A stretch of DNA of 64,000 nucleotides from Branchiostoma floridae (lineage: Eukaryota > Chordata > Leptocardii > Amphioxiformes > Branchiostomatidae). Shown piece after piece: positions 37,801-47,526 of this stretch. Where the stretch lies: contig NC_049993.1 of NCBI RefSeq assembly GCF_000003815.2, forward strand, positions 8,478,675-8,542,674. The letters run 5' to 3'. Under the pieces are notes generated by a model. The model had not been told where the DNA came from. It ran no database searches and saw only the letters and a program-made list of their open reading frames with translations. Positions within the stretch are counted from its first letter, which is position 1. Every line of letters begins with the position of its first letter. Made by a program: the position numbers and the translations under genes.

Positions 37801-38777
37801 AACAATAATCAATTCTTTCTTTTTTTTCTTGCAATCTTGTCTTTAAGTGGAAGACTATGTTTTAACTATGTTTGTATTGTATTTGAAAGTCTAAGAAAAG
37901 TCAACTTTAGAATAGCGTCCAGTATACTTTCTTCTCAATGTTTTGTCCATTAGAAAAGAACATTAATCTGTTATGTTTGGGCTGTTCCTGACATTGTCTG
38001 ACATATAAGCTGATAATGATGGGGAATTTACATTCTGTGCATACCTTATACACATACACACTTTCTCCAATTGTGTACATGTACGTAAACCTCACACCAT
38101 TTCCTAAATACTACAACTTGTAGTACAAGAACTTTTTGTCAAATAAGAAAGCAATCAATCCATTTCAATCAGGTCAATAACTTTTTTTATCAACCTGTGA
38201 AATTATGGAAAGCCAGTTTGACAATTTGCTATAGATACCCCGGTATTCTATTTTGCAGTTGCCATACACAAGTAATGAAATTCAATGTTGATTTCTTTTC
38301 TTGGACCAGTATTCTACTTTGTTCAAACCTCATTTTCCCAAAGCCTTGGTCAGACAGACAATATCATACAAGTATATGAAATCCACATTTGTTGTTTGTT
38401 TGGATGCCGTTAAGTTATCTTGTTTTGTTGTTAAAGAATATAAGAGAAACATATCAGAGTAATTCCTCACCTTTGGTGAGTGCATGTATGCCCATCTTGA
38501 CTTGTGAGAAGTTTCCACTGCCAATCTCCGCCCGTAATCTGTAGAAGCCGATCCTCTTCCCGAGGGTGACCTCCTTCTGAATCTTCTCGTCATTGCTCAG
38601 GTCATAGGTCACCCTCTCGTAGGGGGACAGCTTGCGCTCCTTTCGCGGGAAGTCGGGGGAGGTGACGGGGAGGTCTGCCTCGTGATTGGACGAGATGTAG
38701 TGGTTGCCTCCCATCTTGAGGTGCTGCTTCTCGATAAGCGCCGGACTGGGATGCACCACGGCGGTTGTCTTGGACAT
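22892..38777 (-). CDS. NIM1K: Serine/threonine protein kinase NIM1
   Basis: Four exons on the - strand: 38471-38777, 27511-27632, 25469-25615 and 22892-23644, with phases 1, 0, 0, giving 442 aa (human about 436). This AMPK-related kinase acts downstream of LKB1. Visible motifs: [11 protein letters not shown] (glycine loop), [10 protein letters not shown] (ATP lysine), [10 protein letters not shown] (catalytic loop), DFGFS (metal binding), and the activation segment [14 protein letters not shown] with the threonine that LKB1 phosphorylates in this family. The N-terminus has [16 protein letters not shown] before the kinase domain, as in vertebrate NIM1. The protein ends KLCTIL, a CaaX-like tail. 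The ATG at 38777 begins the open frame of the first coding exon; 5' UTR exons are not resolved. The gene converges with the phosphatase gene. Confidence 0.96.
23630..24930. repeat. Tandem array in NIM1K intron 3 seeded from the exon 4 acceptor
   Basis: Units of about 145-190 bp repeat the string GCTGCAAGG-A-GACAG...AATAACTCATAAC ... ATATACTGGGTCCTTCCTCTGTC. Copies of the GCTGCAAG core are near 23644, 23823, 23967, 24122, 24316 and 24485 (changed to CTGAAAG), with a remnant near 24830. On the - strand the core reads CCTTGCAG followed by CA, the same as the true acceptor at 23645. The best copy also matches part of the first 12 exon bases. A MITE (24603-24814) has inserted into one unit. Confidence 0.8.
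24603..24814 (+). mobile_element. CGCGGT-rich MITE, copy A (full length)
   Basis: Ends TACTGTAAATGCAG and TGCATTTACAGTA are perfect inverted repeats with TA at the borders. The interior consists of repeated TTCGCGGT and ACCGCGAA blocks in both orientations. Related copies occur at 32048-34054 (interrupted), 35491-35661, 37172-37388, 40342-40426 (diverged) and 42741-42937. No coding capacity. Confidence 0.85.
25616..27510. other. NIM1K intron 2, no gene seen
   Basis: Apart from the inverted-repeat element at 25752-26827 I see no exon or RNA gene. The remainder is AT-rich and unique in this window. Confidence 0.6.
25752..26827. mobile_element. DNA-transposon-like element of about 1.08 kb in NIM1K intron 2
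   Basis: The left end ACGGGGGCCGCCCTAAGACG and the reverse complement of the right end, ACGGGAGGTGCCCCAACACG, are imperfect inverted repeats, each followed by GTACG and a T-rich tract. TA lies on both sides. A related segment (GCGTACCGAGTTAGGCAC) lies inside near 26567. No transposase-like ORF is seen, so it would be non-autonomous. The borders are my reading and not certain. Confidence 0.5.
27760..27958 (+). mobile_element. Possible LINE (CR1-like) 3' tail ending in (ATTC)n
   Basis: The segment contains ATGTGAGTGGAATATATTTC, a small CAGCCTAGAAAGGGCTG hairpin, and at 27927-27954 a run of ATTC units. It is similar to 7780-7979. It lies in the first NIM1K intron. This would be a 5'-truncated insertion carrying no coding sequence. 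Confidence 0.45.
28620..28937. mobile_element. hAT-like MITE with CAGGGCTCGAAAT ends
   Basis: The ends CAGGGCTCGAAAT and ATTTCGAGCCCTG are perfect inverted repeats, with subterminal GGTGCACCC motifs facing each other. The bases ATGATG lie directly outside both ends. The CAG start suits hAT elements, but a clean 8-bp duplication is not seen. A diverged copy lies at 36359-36699 and a fragment near 40845-40960. Confidence 0.7.
29984..30362. repeat. Three tandem units of about 126-131 bp
   Basis: Units beginning GGCACTGTTC (29984), GCACTGTTCA (30111) and GCACTGTTCA (30242) share TGATGTTGTTGGA and CAGTTTCTTC(T/A)GGCAAAAACC. No reading frame is preserved over the array, so it is a noncoding minisatellite in the first NIM1K intron. 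Confidence 0.8.
31210..31930. repeat. Diverged direct duplication (two units, about 520 bp apart)
   Basis: The unit near 31226-31410 and the unit near 31728-31945 share GGACTTTGTGATG, GACAAAAAGCTTC, TGTAATTG and GCATGTACATTGCCTTGGG in the same order. They are diverged copies of one noncoding segment. Confidence 0.65.
32048..34054 (+). mobile_element. CGCGGT-rich MITE, copy B, split by a hAT insertion
   Basis: The left half (32048-32165) and right half (33955-34054) together match copy A. The element is broken by the 1789-bp insertion at 32166-33954. The last bases of the right end are degenerate (TGCATTGAAGTA against TGCATTTACAGTA). Confidence 0.85.
32166..33954. mobile_element. hAT-family element, non-autonomous, 1789 bp
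   Basis: Terminal inverted repeats CAGCGTTCCCGCCAGG and CCTGGCGGGAACGCTG flank the insert, and the 8 bases CTACAGTG lie directly outside both ends (32158-32165 and 33955-33962). CAG ends plus an 8-bp duplication are diagnostic of hAT transposons. A subterminal GGACGCAT...TTT motif is also repeated. The inside has only short ORFs and no recognisable hAT transposase, so it was moved by an enzyme made elsewhere. Confidence 0.9.
35112..35177. repeat. Perfect 31-bp palindrome with 4-base loop
   Basis: Arms 35112-35142 and 35147-35177 are exact reverse complements (AGTCGGAAATGTTCAGATAA ... ) around the loop TCAT. The arms are AT-rich towards the loop. It could be the remains of a MITE or a hairpin RNA; it lies in the first NIM1K intron. 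Confidence 0.9.
35491..35661 (-). mobile_element. CGCGGT-rich MITE, copy C
   Basis: Ends TACTGTAAATG and CATTTACAGTA with the TTCGCGGTGGATTTTAGTTC and CACCGCGAAAACCGC blocks. It lies in the opposite orientation to copy A and is shorter because the end-proximal block is reduced. Confidence 0.8.
35700..35870 (-). mobile_element. tRNA-derived SINE (- strand)
   Basis: On the - strand the tRNA-like head (35792-35870) has box A TGGCCTAGTGG and box B GGTTCGAATCC; the acceptor stem does not pair, so this is not a working tRNA. The tail (AAATCCAGAAAAATCAATAT then CCGGCCAGCTAA) is repeated in a second partial copy. Confidence 0.7.
35945..36075 (-). mobile_element. Second, truncated SINE of the same family
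   Basis: It shares the tail TAGCTGGCCAGACAGCAGTA then TTGATTTTTCTGGACATGA with the SINE at 35700-35870 and keeps only a decayed tRNA-like head (CTGCGGTATAGCGGTAG region). Confidence 0.5.
36359..36699. mobile_element. Diverged hAT-like MITE copy (AGGGCTC...GAGCCCT)
   Basis: Ends AGGGCTCAAAAAACATGGTG and CTTGGAGCCCTG match the family at 28620-28937, and the inside shares TAGTATACACCATATTCTTG with it. Internal sequence is more decayed. Confidence 0.6.
37172..37388 (-). mobile_element. CGCGGT-type MITE, copy D
   Basis: Ends TACTGTAATTTGCATTTAA and TCTGCATTTACAGTA with the inner ACCGCAAACATT block. Many CG sites are changed to CA or TG, consistent with decay of methylated CpG. Confidence 0.75.
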
Positions 38778-40026
38778 GTCGCTCGCTCGGCGCCAGGGCT
38801 CACACGCACGTCCATGCAGAGCCCTGCCGAGCTGCTACGATCCTCGCGGGATTCTCCGGAGCGACCGGGAGGAGGTCAGCGGCCATCCTCCGCTCTCTCC
38901 CTGCGTGATACCCGTCACTCTTCCCCTCAGAACTCGCCAATCAGACAAACGGCCTGGAGCAGGGATGCGTTACAGTTACCATGGACGACAAGGCTAATAA
39001 TGGCCAGGGCTGTGCCCTCCCTCCTGGGGCAGGCGATATTCACCAGGGCTAATGGACTGTTATCATCCCTGAAAGCATGTAATGGCTTTGTTTGTCAAAC
39101 AGCGACCTCTGACCCCGCTGATTCACCAGGTGTGCTCCGGTGCTTCCTGTGATCTAGACGTGTCTTCTGGTGGCGGTCATGGCGAGACAGGTGTTCCAGC
39201 CGCGAAGATCCGGCTATAGCCGCTGGCGGAGTCTTATGTCAGTCCTGCAGGCTGTCAGGAGCTGGCAGTGGCATCAGATACAGTTGCAGGCTGTACTACT
39301 TTTGGCCTGTGGGGGGGAGGACATAACAATATATGTAACTTGACAATCAGTGCAAATACATAATGTAAAAGACATTCAAATACATTCTGTTTTTGTACAA
39401 TTCAATCTCTACAACAGATAAAAAGGGGGGGATTTACTTCCAGACGTTTCGATTGACATCCATCACTCTTCTTCAGCGTTACTAGAACGTATGTTAATAG
39501 ATAAGACAAAAAACAAAAAAACAATACAAAAAAATTTTGAGGATACAATGTTTCTAGACGACCAAATCTTAGCTGGACAACAAGCTATTCAGAATGGAAA
39601 TCTACAACGACAGCCTTTTCCTGATACACAGTAATCCATTAAGATGATACAATGATAATATTTAAACTTTAACCTACTTTTCTTAGAAATATTCCTGTTT
39701 CCTGGTAACTATCAGGTCATGAATAATTGAGCCACAGAGTAACTTCTTGTTCACCTTTTTTGAGGATGTTAAAATACAATCTTGATGGTATTTGTCACTT
39801 TTCATGGCACGACAGTAAGTTGGGAATGCTATTCTAAGCATTTGAATGACATTTCACTCTTTTGCTACTCGCACTGACATACATGTATTCTTGGCATCTT
39901 TCCTACAAGTGTTACCAAGTATCTGACAAATAAGACAAGAGAGTGCCAAATGTTTCGATCGATTCCACACATATATTAGGGACAGCTGTGGATGCCAATA
40001 ATCTTCAGTGACCTCATTACTAGTCT

Positions 40027-40264
40027 AGCCTCTACAAGGCTCAGCAGATAGTCGGTCAAATAGTAGAAATAGGACAAATGGAGGAAATAGTACACTAGGG
40101 GAGTTGGCCAGTCAGTGGAGTCAGTACATGACCCACGGAGCCTGTGCGGGGCTGTGTACTGACTCCTCTGGCCAGCCGACTCCCCTAGCGCTCTATTCCC
40201 TCTATTTGTCCAATTTCTACTATTTGACTATTACACTAATGATCCATGGAGCCTGGTAGAGGCT
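40027..40264. repeat. Long inverted-repeat MITE (about 240 bp)
   Basis: Left arm AGCCTCTACAAGGCTC ... GTCAAATAGTAGAAATAGGA ... CTAGGGGAGTTGGCCAG and right arm CTGGCCAGCCGACTCCCCTA ... TTTCTACTATTTGAC ... GAGCCTGGTAGAGGCT pair over most of their length around a short centre. It has no coding content. Confidence 0.8.
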
Positions 40265-40341
40265 ACTCATTACAACATAACATGCACTTTCGTCCCTAAG
40301 ACTCTAGACTTCATTACAAATCGGATTCTAGTCAAATCCAC

Positions 40342-40426
40342 TACTGTAAAAAGGGAAATATTCACTGTTTTTGCAGTGACTTATTTGCTTCTTAAAACCA
40401 CAGCAAACATTTCCCATTTTACAGTA
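40342..40426. mobile_element. Short diverged MITE related to the TACTGTAAA family
   Basis: Ends TACTGTAAAAAGGGAAATA and TTTCCCATTTTACAGTA are inverted repeats around TTCACTGTTTTTGCAGTGA. The ends and size suggest a reduced relative of the CGCGGT-rich family, but the interior differs. Confidence 0.55.
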
Positions 40427-42093
40427 AAATCCTCTTTTTTTTTTAAAGTAAAACCTGGCAGAACAGTTTTAACTACAAATTTCACTTAAAGCCACTGCAA
40501 ACACTCCATTTTTTCTGAGATTAAATCTTCCTTTTAACAGTATATTCCTGTCATTACGATGTCCTTAGAATTACAAACCCAACAGACGATCCCCTGCCTG
40601 GCATTAGTCTAAACAGTTCATCAGAGCGACAAGCTTATTACTTTGTACACCAAACCACAACATGCCTAGCTGAAGAGGCATGTTAATTGCAAGGGGACCA
40701 AAGTAAGTGATAGCTGTGACGTACATGGTCTCCAAATGCTGAATGTACCTGTGCTACAGTCAACACAACAAGGGCGCTATACTTGGTACACTGCAAGGTT
40801 GCAAGCAAATTAGCATATAAACTTTTGTAAACCTAATTTTTTACTGTGGGTGCACTGATGCACCTACATTGTAGATACATGTGTAGGTTATGTATGTAAA
40901 GCTATCATTGTACACTAGTACATGTAGCATATTTGTATTCTTAAGATTTATATGTCAGAAGAAAAGTACATGACCTACCTCTTTAAGATTACATAGTTAC
41001 AATTGTTTTAAAATTCAATTCTGAAGAGACTCACACTGTAACTTAAAGATACTGTATTGTCATTTTACTTGTTGTTGTCTCAACTCAAATAATTTCTCTG
41101 CATCTAATCAAATTTTGACATATGTGAAGTAATGTGTTCGATATCGATCCATATATGCACGTATGTAGATGTCGATGTGCTGGTCCTGGGTATTTAAAAC
41201 TTCAAAGGAGTGTCCCATCTGTCTCTTACCATGACCATAATCATACTTTGGTAAACCAGCAGGCCTATATTTAGGTGACAAAACACTTGAAATAGCAATC
41301 AGTTCATTTCCTACACTGTACATCTGTGTCAGAGAACTGGAGCGGAATAGTGTTGCAGAAGTAGAGCTCACTGACACCAGTGACACGAGAAGAAGAAGAA
41401 GAAAGAACAGACCCTTAAGACATATGTCTGCATAAGCAAATGGCAAATGATTCAATTTGAAGCAGGTACGTGTGTGTTGTTTATCCCAAAGGGCACTGAA
41501 ACCATCTATATACAGAATCAAAATCAAATTTATTCAGGTATCAAGACATAAATGTGTCAATTTGAAACATGAACATATTTCAGACTTGCAGCACAGACAC
41601 CAAACCAAATCCGATAGTCCGAAGGAAGACATGTACAAATGCTTATGGCCAAAGGTATGATGCTTCCCCGACCCTTAATGGTACTCAAAGGATAACGTGG
41701 GATTTGTGCAATGTCTACCATTACTGGTCTAGGCAGCAGGCATACTCACTCAGGGGATGGTCAACGTGTGTTAAAGTGCACAGGGGAGAGAAGTGGAAAT
41801 CCAAGGTGTCATTGGTTCATACATAACTGCATCCGTCCATTACATACTACACGTAAGGTTTTACACATGTAGACAGCAGTAATCTATAGGGATATCTTTC
41901 ATCGTAGTACATCTCACATATCGGAATTATGCTGATTGGTTGAAGGACGCCCATACATTAACAGGTGGGTAATTTGACACATTGAATTGCAAAAGCTTCA
42001 AAGCCACAATTTGGAATGCCATTTCCCAAAGGACTCAGACTCATCAGAGGAAATAACCATCTTGCTTCTGTAACAACGGCTAGTCTCAAGTAA

Positions 42094-42453
42094 GGCCCAA
42101 TCTACACATGTAGTTTTTACCGATATCTGTGGAGATGTCAGGAGGGATCTAGAACGTAGGGGGCCGGACACCCATGGCGCTTGCAGTCATAAACATATAG
42201 CGCGGTTTTCCAAATTGCGTTATATGCTAATGAGCCTTCCCGAAGTCGGGAAGCATCTACACGCGCGCGAAGCTGTCGGGGACCCCTGCTAAGCTATCGG
42301 TAAGGTATCGTACGAATGATCCCGACCTTTCGGGAGAAATTTTCCCGATATCGTAATGGCGATATAGTAGTTCCATCTAGACGATAAAAAAAAGCTGTCG
42401 GCGAGAGGTTGTAGGCTCGCCGATATCGGGAAAAACTGTGTGTAGATCGTGCC
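42094..42453. mobile_element. PIF/Harbinger-like MITE, 360 bp, TAA duplication
   Basis: Ends GGCCCAATCTACACA and TGTGTAGATCGTGCC are inverted repeats; TAA lies directly outside both (42091-42093 and 42454-42456). A 3-bp TWA duplication is typical of PIF/Harbinger. The interior is rich in GATATCGG/CCGATATC and has no ORF of note. Confidence 0.75.
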
Positions 42454-42740
42454 TAAATGTCTTGCAGCTCCATTTGTATGCTATCCCTGAACCAAACTAT
42501 GCTTCAGGTACAAACAACAAGTGCTTTACATCAGACTAACAGAAAAAGTCATATAAACATGTCCGTCTAAAGCAATTAGACTTTGACCTCAGCAGTTCAT
42601 ATACAAGAGTTAATGATTAATTCATGACCTGCACACGGCTGCTGTTTTTACGACACAAGGAAACAAACGCTGAAGAAAAAACATAAGAACAGACTTTTCT
42701 TTCCTCTACTCTAGTCTAGGCCCTATATTGGACGATAAGA

Positions 42741-42937
42741 TAACTGTAAATGCAGACGTTTTCGCAGTGGTTTTATGTTCACGATTTTCACGTTGGCAAT
42801 TCACCACAAACTTAAACCCACTGCAAACATTTTTTCCATGGCAGTGCATGGTGCTACTGCAAACTTAAAACCACAGCGAACAGTCCTTTTTCCCGCTATC
42901 ACGAAATTAAATCCCCACAAACTTAAATGCATTTACC
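42741..42937 (+). mobile_element. CGCGGT-type MITE, copy F
   Basis: Starts AACTGTAAATGCAGACGTTT and ends AAATGCATTTACC; the internal order matches copy A (TTTTATGTTCACGATTTTCA ... GGTGCTACTGCAAAC ... TTTTTCCCGCTATCACGAAA), with many CpG sites decayed. Confidence 0.75.
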
Positions 42938-43182
42938 AAAATAGATCTAAGCAAGACATAGTCTTATGTAAGTCAAAGCATTAAATAACTTGTATGATTC
43001 TGTACTGGAATATTGCACATACACATAACATGTACATTTGTACATGTAGGACGTAAAATGTCAATCTAATACCCTCACAGATGAACTTTCATTTGAATGT
43101 ATGATGTATGTTACAGAACGTCTTCTTTGATATACATACTATGTACATGTATAATAAAGAAGAAGTGGTGCAATGCTGAGGG

Positions 43183-43512
43183 CAGGGATAAACAAGTCCA
43201 CTAGCCCTATTGTCCAGGGCAAGTGAAAGTGCTGTTCGGGCAAGTGCATGTCCTACCCCACTTGTCCGATCGGGCAAGTAAGATTTTTCCATTGATTTTA
43301 GTGCAATTTTGATATACTTGTTACTTTTTACAGTCATGACATCAAGCAATTGTCTACAGAGAATTCCATTGCTGGAAGTGAAAATGCATATACTACATGT
43401 AGTTACAGTGACATTTGAATTTTGGGCAAGTGAAAAATTGGTTCGGGCAAGTACATTTTTTATGTGCTTGCCCGATAGGACACGTGGATTTTAGAAAACT
43501 TGTTCAACCCTG
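43183..43512. mobile_element. MITE with CAGGG...CCCTG ends and GGGCAAGT repeats
   Basis: Ends CAGGGATAAACAAGTCCA and AAACTTGTTCAACCCTG are imperfect inverted repeats, with subterminal GGGCAAGT and ACTTGCCC motifs repeated six or more times. The CAGGG ends suggest a hAT relative; no clean target duplication is seen. Confidence 0.65.
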
Positions 43513-46500
43513 GAGGGGAAGAAGATACAAGTTGTAACTTTTCAGCAAGTTTCAAAGGACGCTGCCTAAAATGTCCTGTCAGTTTCCATCTCAGCAACCC
43601 GCAGACTATTAAACACATGGAGGATTTATGGGCCACGTTCCCAAGGGTTAGGATAGTATCAGTCTGCTGGGCTGTGATAAGAGGCTTGGTTCTATCCAGC
43701 CTACTCCTGGTGCATTAAGTCAGGTGCCTCATGCCTCTTACACAAGACAAGCAATGGTCTGGGGAAGCCTGCACTGACAGATAAATGGCAGTTAATGGGA
43801 TCCTTACAATAGTGCAGAAGCAAGGTCTATGACATCCGAGTGTCGTATAAAACTTGCTTGTTGAAGACCTCATTGATCAATCGGAGGAATATATTGTTCC
43901 TCGCAGCCATGCTGTATCCTACAACTGTTAGAGAATGAAATTCTTTATCAAAATGTGTTATAGTCCAGACATTAATGTTATGAATCATCTTTGCGGTTGC
44001 TACGATTCTTGACTGTTGCACCCAGGAAAAGGAAATTTGAGAAACATGAAAGTAACCTTTTTTAGATCTCTACAGCTTTTTATTCATATTTCATGGTTGC
44101 CATGCATTTAATTACATACTGCAGTCTCCAATCTTGGCCCTCCGTTGCAGTCTGCACACATAACAACATCCCCAATTATACCTTGAATAGGTACGTACTT
44201 GAATAACGGGGGCTATGTCAGTGCTTTGACTGAAATCTTATCACAAAAGGTTGAGGTTTACATTTGTATGCAGGTAGACAATCATTTAGAAATTACAATT
44301 GGCATTCATGCATACAATAATTTCAGTCACATACGTTTTTTCTTCTCTATACATTTTAATCATTCAAACAACAAGACGCAAGGCCGGGCATTTCAGTGCA
44401 TAGCAGGGGAAGTAACGGAACAAACTGGCGTGTCAGGCAAATAGCAACACACAAAGCCCCTGTCAAACACCTGCTCTCTTCAGGAAAAGCACATACACAT
44501 GAATGTGCAGGTCTTATTTGCCACAATGACTTGGAATTTTTAGTGGATCAACCTAAGGCCTAACTCAACAACACATTTAAAAGTATCCTTGGGAATAAAA
44601 CTGCTGCTGTGAAACATCCTTGTTCCCTATATTGTTAAATAATCAATTATGCCATTGGAGCTATAGAAACTTGTATCAAACATCAAACATATAGTGCCTT
44701 TGTAAATACATTGTTGTACTAGGAAACAGGTCACATACTGTGCTGTAGGTTATTATTCCTTTGACAGTTTGAGAAAATGCTTGTTGACAATTTACATATA
44801 ACTTGAACCAAACAAAAACTTTGTGTTAATTTACTGATAGACATTAGAGCGGCCAGGATAAAACATCTCCAGATCCATTCACATTGAGACACACAGGTCT
44901 AATGGAAACAAGGACAATTGTATTCTATTATATATAATTGTCCTCAGTAGAAATAATGTATTAGTAATATATGTAATACTATTACATGGCTCTAATATCA
45001 TAATCATTCAAATCATCATCGCTAGTTGCCCAGATATTCTCAGCTTTTCATAAATCATCAAATACATTGAAATAAACAGCATCAAGCAAAGTCTGCTACA
45101 TCCACTAGCCATAAAAACAGACCCGTTTTACGATAAGTACTGTATGACAGCTTTGTGTATCCTACGTCATACATCTGCAACCATAGCAACTGTTAATATA
45201 TTTATGCAGCCATGTGGTAGAAATGTTTTCCTGGAAATTTCTGTACATCCAAATAAGGAAATACCTGATCCCAGGTGAGAATGTTTCCGCTGTGGTTTAG
45301 AGAAGGGCACAGGTACATGAACTTTAATAGCATTGACACCTGGGTCAACGTATTATCTTCATACATAATTCACGATTCCAGTTCCAAACTGGCTTACTTG
45401 TGGGTAAAGCGAACAAAGTGGCTGTTGTATAAATCAATCACACAAAATGAAATCATACACCATCATCTAGGCCTTGGACTGTTATTAATGTTTGTTTAAA
45501 TTTTGGGCAAACAAAGGTGTGATATAGCCTAAAGGCTCAGTCAATAGAAAACCAGAAAAGTACATGAAGTTCTTAAATTTGAACTGAATATTGCACAATT
45601 CTCCAAACATTTTGAGATATTCAAATATGTCTAATTCATAGAAACAACTATACAGAACATTGACAACATCAGTTACAGGCATTTATTCGTGATTCACAGG
45701 TTCTTAAAGATTAGATATTTCTTCTCAAAGCTGAGTCCCTTTGGGACTACTTACATAGTTTAGTAGCATTAGCAGTGCCAGCTGCAAGAGTGACAAAAGC
45801 TAATCTTCTTACCAAAATCAAGGATGTTATATAAGTTATAAGACCTTGCCAGAATACAACAGGACTCTGAGAAATCTACAACAAACTGCACTTTGAAAGT
45901 TCAAAACCCCACTAAAAACACAGATATAACAAAAAGGTTTTTATCTATTTACACTGTGCGGTCATGGCAACGAGAAGGGACCCTTTTTTCGACAGACACC
46001 TTTTATGGTGAACTGGAGCACAGAGTCCATTTATTTGTCACCGAAAGGTCAGCTGTCAAAGTCTCTGTACTTCCTTTAGAAATGGAAGGTGCTTGGACCA
46101 CATGATGGACTGGTCCTTCCTACATTAACAAGTATAACAGGGCGGGCATGCTGACCCCATTAACGCACATCATTTCTAACGATAACGAGAGAAGCCATCA
46201 AAATACATTATGGGTTCCTTGCGGTCTGGATGCAAGCATTGTTAGTTTTAGTATGCTCTCTCTCTCAGTCAGGCACTGGAAGCGACTAAGAGAGAATACT
46301 AAAACCTAAAAGCTAAGTTCCTTAATGCCTACAGATAAAAAAAGACTAAAATCACTATAAAATCCACAGATAAAAAAATGAAATACAGGCACGGCATTTG
46401 TCAGAAGTATAGTCAAACTGACAAAAATATGGCATTACTGAAATAAAATTGGAGCAAACTGCAAAGAAATTACTCTGATGACAAAAGACGGAAGGAACCA

Positions 46501-47413
46501 CAGCAATCATTTGTGCATAATAACCAGTCATTTACCTTGATAGGCCGGTTAGTTGCCATGACTACATCAAACATGTGTAAGTCTAATCTGAAAATGATCC
46601 CTGTGGACAAGTAATTGTCTGACGTGCCCGCCAAAGATTAGACATGTGTTTGTTACCAAGAAACCCTACAAAACATCTTCAAATGTAACATGAGACAGTC
46701 GAGTCTACATCCCGTGTATTGTTAAAGATGACAAGAATTAGTGTGTAACATCTCATTGAAATTATAGTACCAATGGCAGACAATAGATGAAGCAGACTGA
46801 AGCATTTGATATCAATGGGGGCATACATAAGAGGCTTCCATTACTAGGGGTACTTACTAGACCATAAAACATCTATGGCTTCTACCATTCCTACATGTAT
46901 GACCCATGAAATGATTTTTTCACATATAGGTTTTTATGATGATAATGGTTTCAACTGAAAATGAAAATAAAAACTGAATTTTGTTTTTGTAAACCATATT
47001 CCAAGAATATCCTTGATGTTTTCATTTTTCCTGAAGCCATTGAAGGATTTACAAGAAGAAGGGCAGGTTGGCTTTGTTATTCCATATGGTTGTTACACGG
47101 TTGTTATGGATGATGTTCAAAACACTTGTTACATAAATACAGGAGATCTGCTTCATAATCCTATTTGCCGCACCATCAAACATTGGGAGGGATTGGTGTT
47201 GACATAAGGAGAAAAATACATAGTTTTCCATTTATGCGAAACAATAAAATAAGGAATCAGAACCAGTATATTACACCTCTACAATTGTCCCCGTGATGAG
47301 AAGTTGATAAACACCACCGATGACAATACATACTAACTTCAAGTTATTACCTTTTTATCTGTACCAGGATTTGTTCAGTGAGTCCAAAGTAAGATGAAAC
47401 ATTTGGGAAATAC

Positions 47414-47526
47414 CTTAATCTCCAAGCAGATATAGCAGGTAAAAATTGTAACATTTCTCAAGCTCCCAGTTCTGTGTTTGAGAAAACATCACGATTTTGC
47501 TGTTTTACATCTGCTTGGAGATTAGA
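47414..47526. repeat. Small inverted-repeat MITE (TAATCTCCAAGCAGAT ends)
   Basis: TTAATCTCCAAGCAGAT at the left and ATCTGCTTGGAGATTA at the right are perfect inverted repeats about 110 bp apart. Variants of the same ends recur at 53219, 53415, 53722, 53865 and 54492. Confidence 0.75.

Larger units (their letters stand above)
27633..38470. other. NIM1K intron 1, transposon-rich
   Basis: This 10.8-kb intron holds the MITEs, the hAT element, SINEs, tandem units and palindrome listed separately. I see no exon on either strand. A GC-richer stretch at 29700-29960 (GGCGCCGTTACGCCGCGAG, CGCCGGTACCGGC) stands out from its AT-rich surroundings and has no assigned function. Confidence 0.6.

Noticed and set aside
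38682..39152. 156-codon ORF on the + strand
   Set aside because: Antisense to NIM1K exon 1 and its GC-rich 5' flank. A shadow of the real gene.
41108..41527. 139-codon ORF with a hydrophobic stretch
   Set aside because: The Leu run comes from an (AGA)n simple repeat on the other strand. No homology or splice context.
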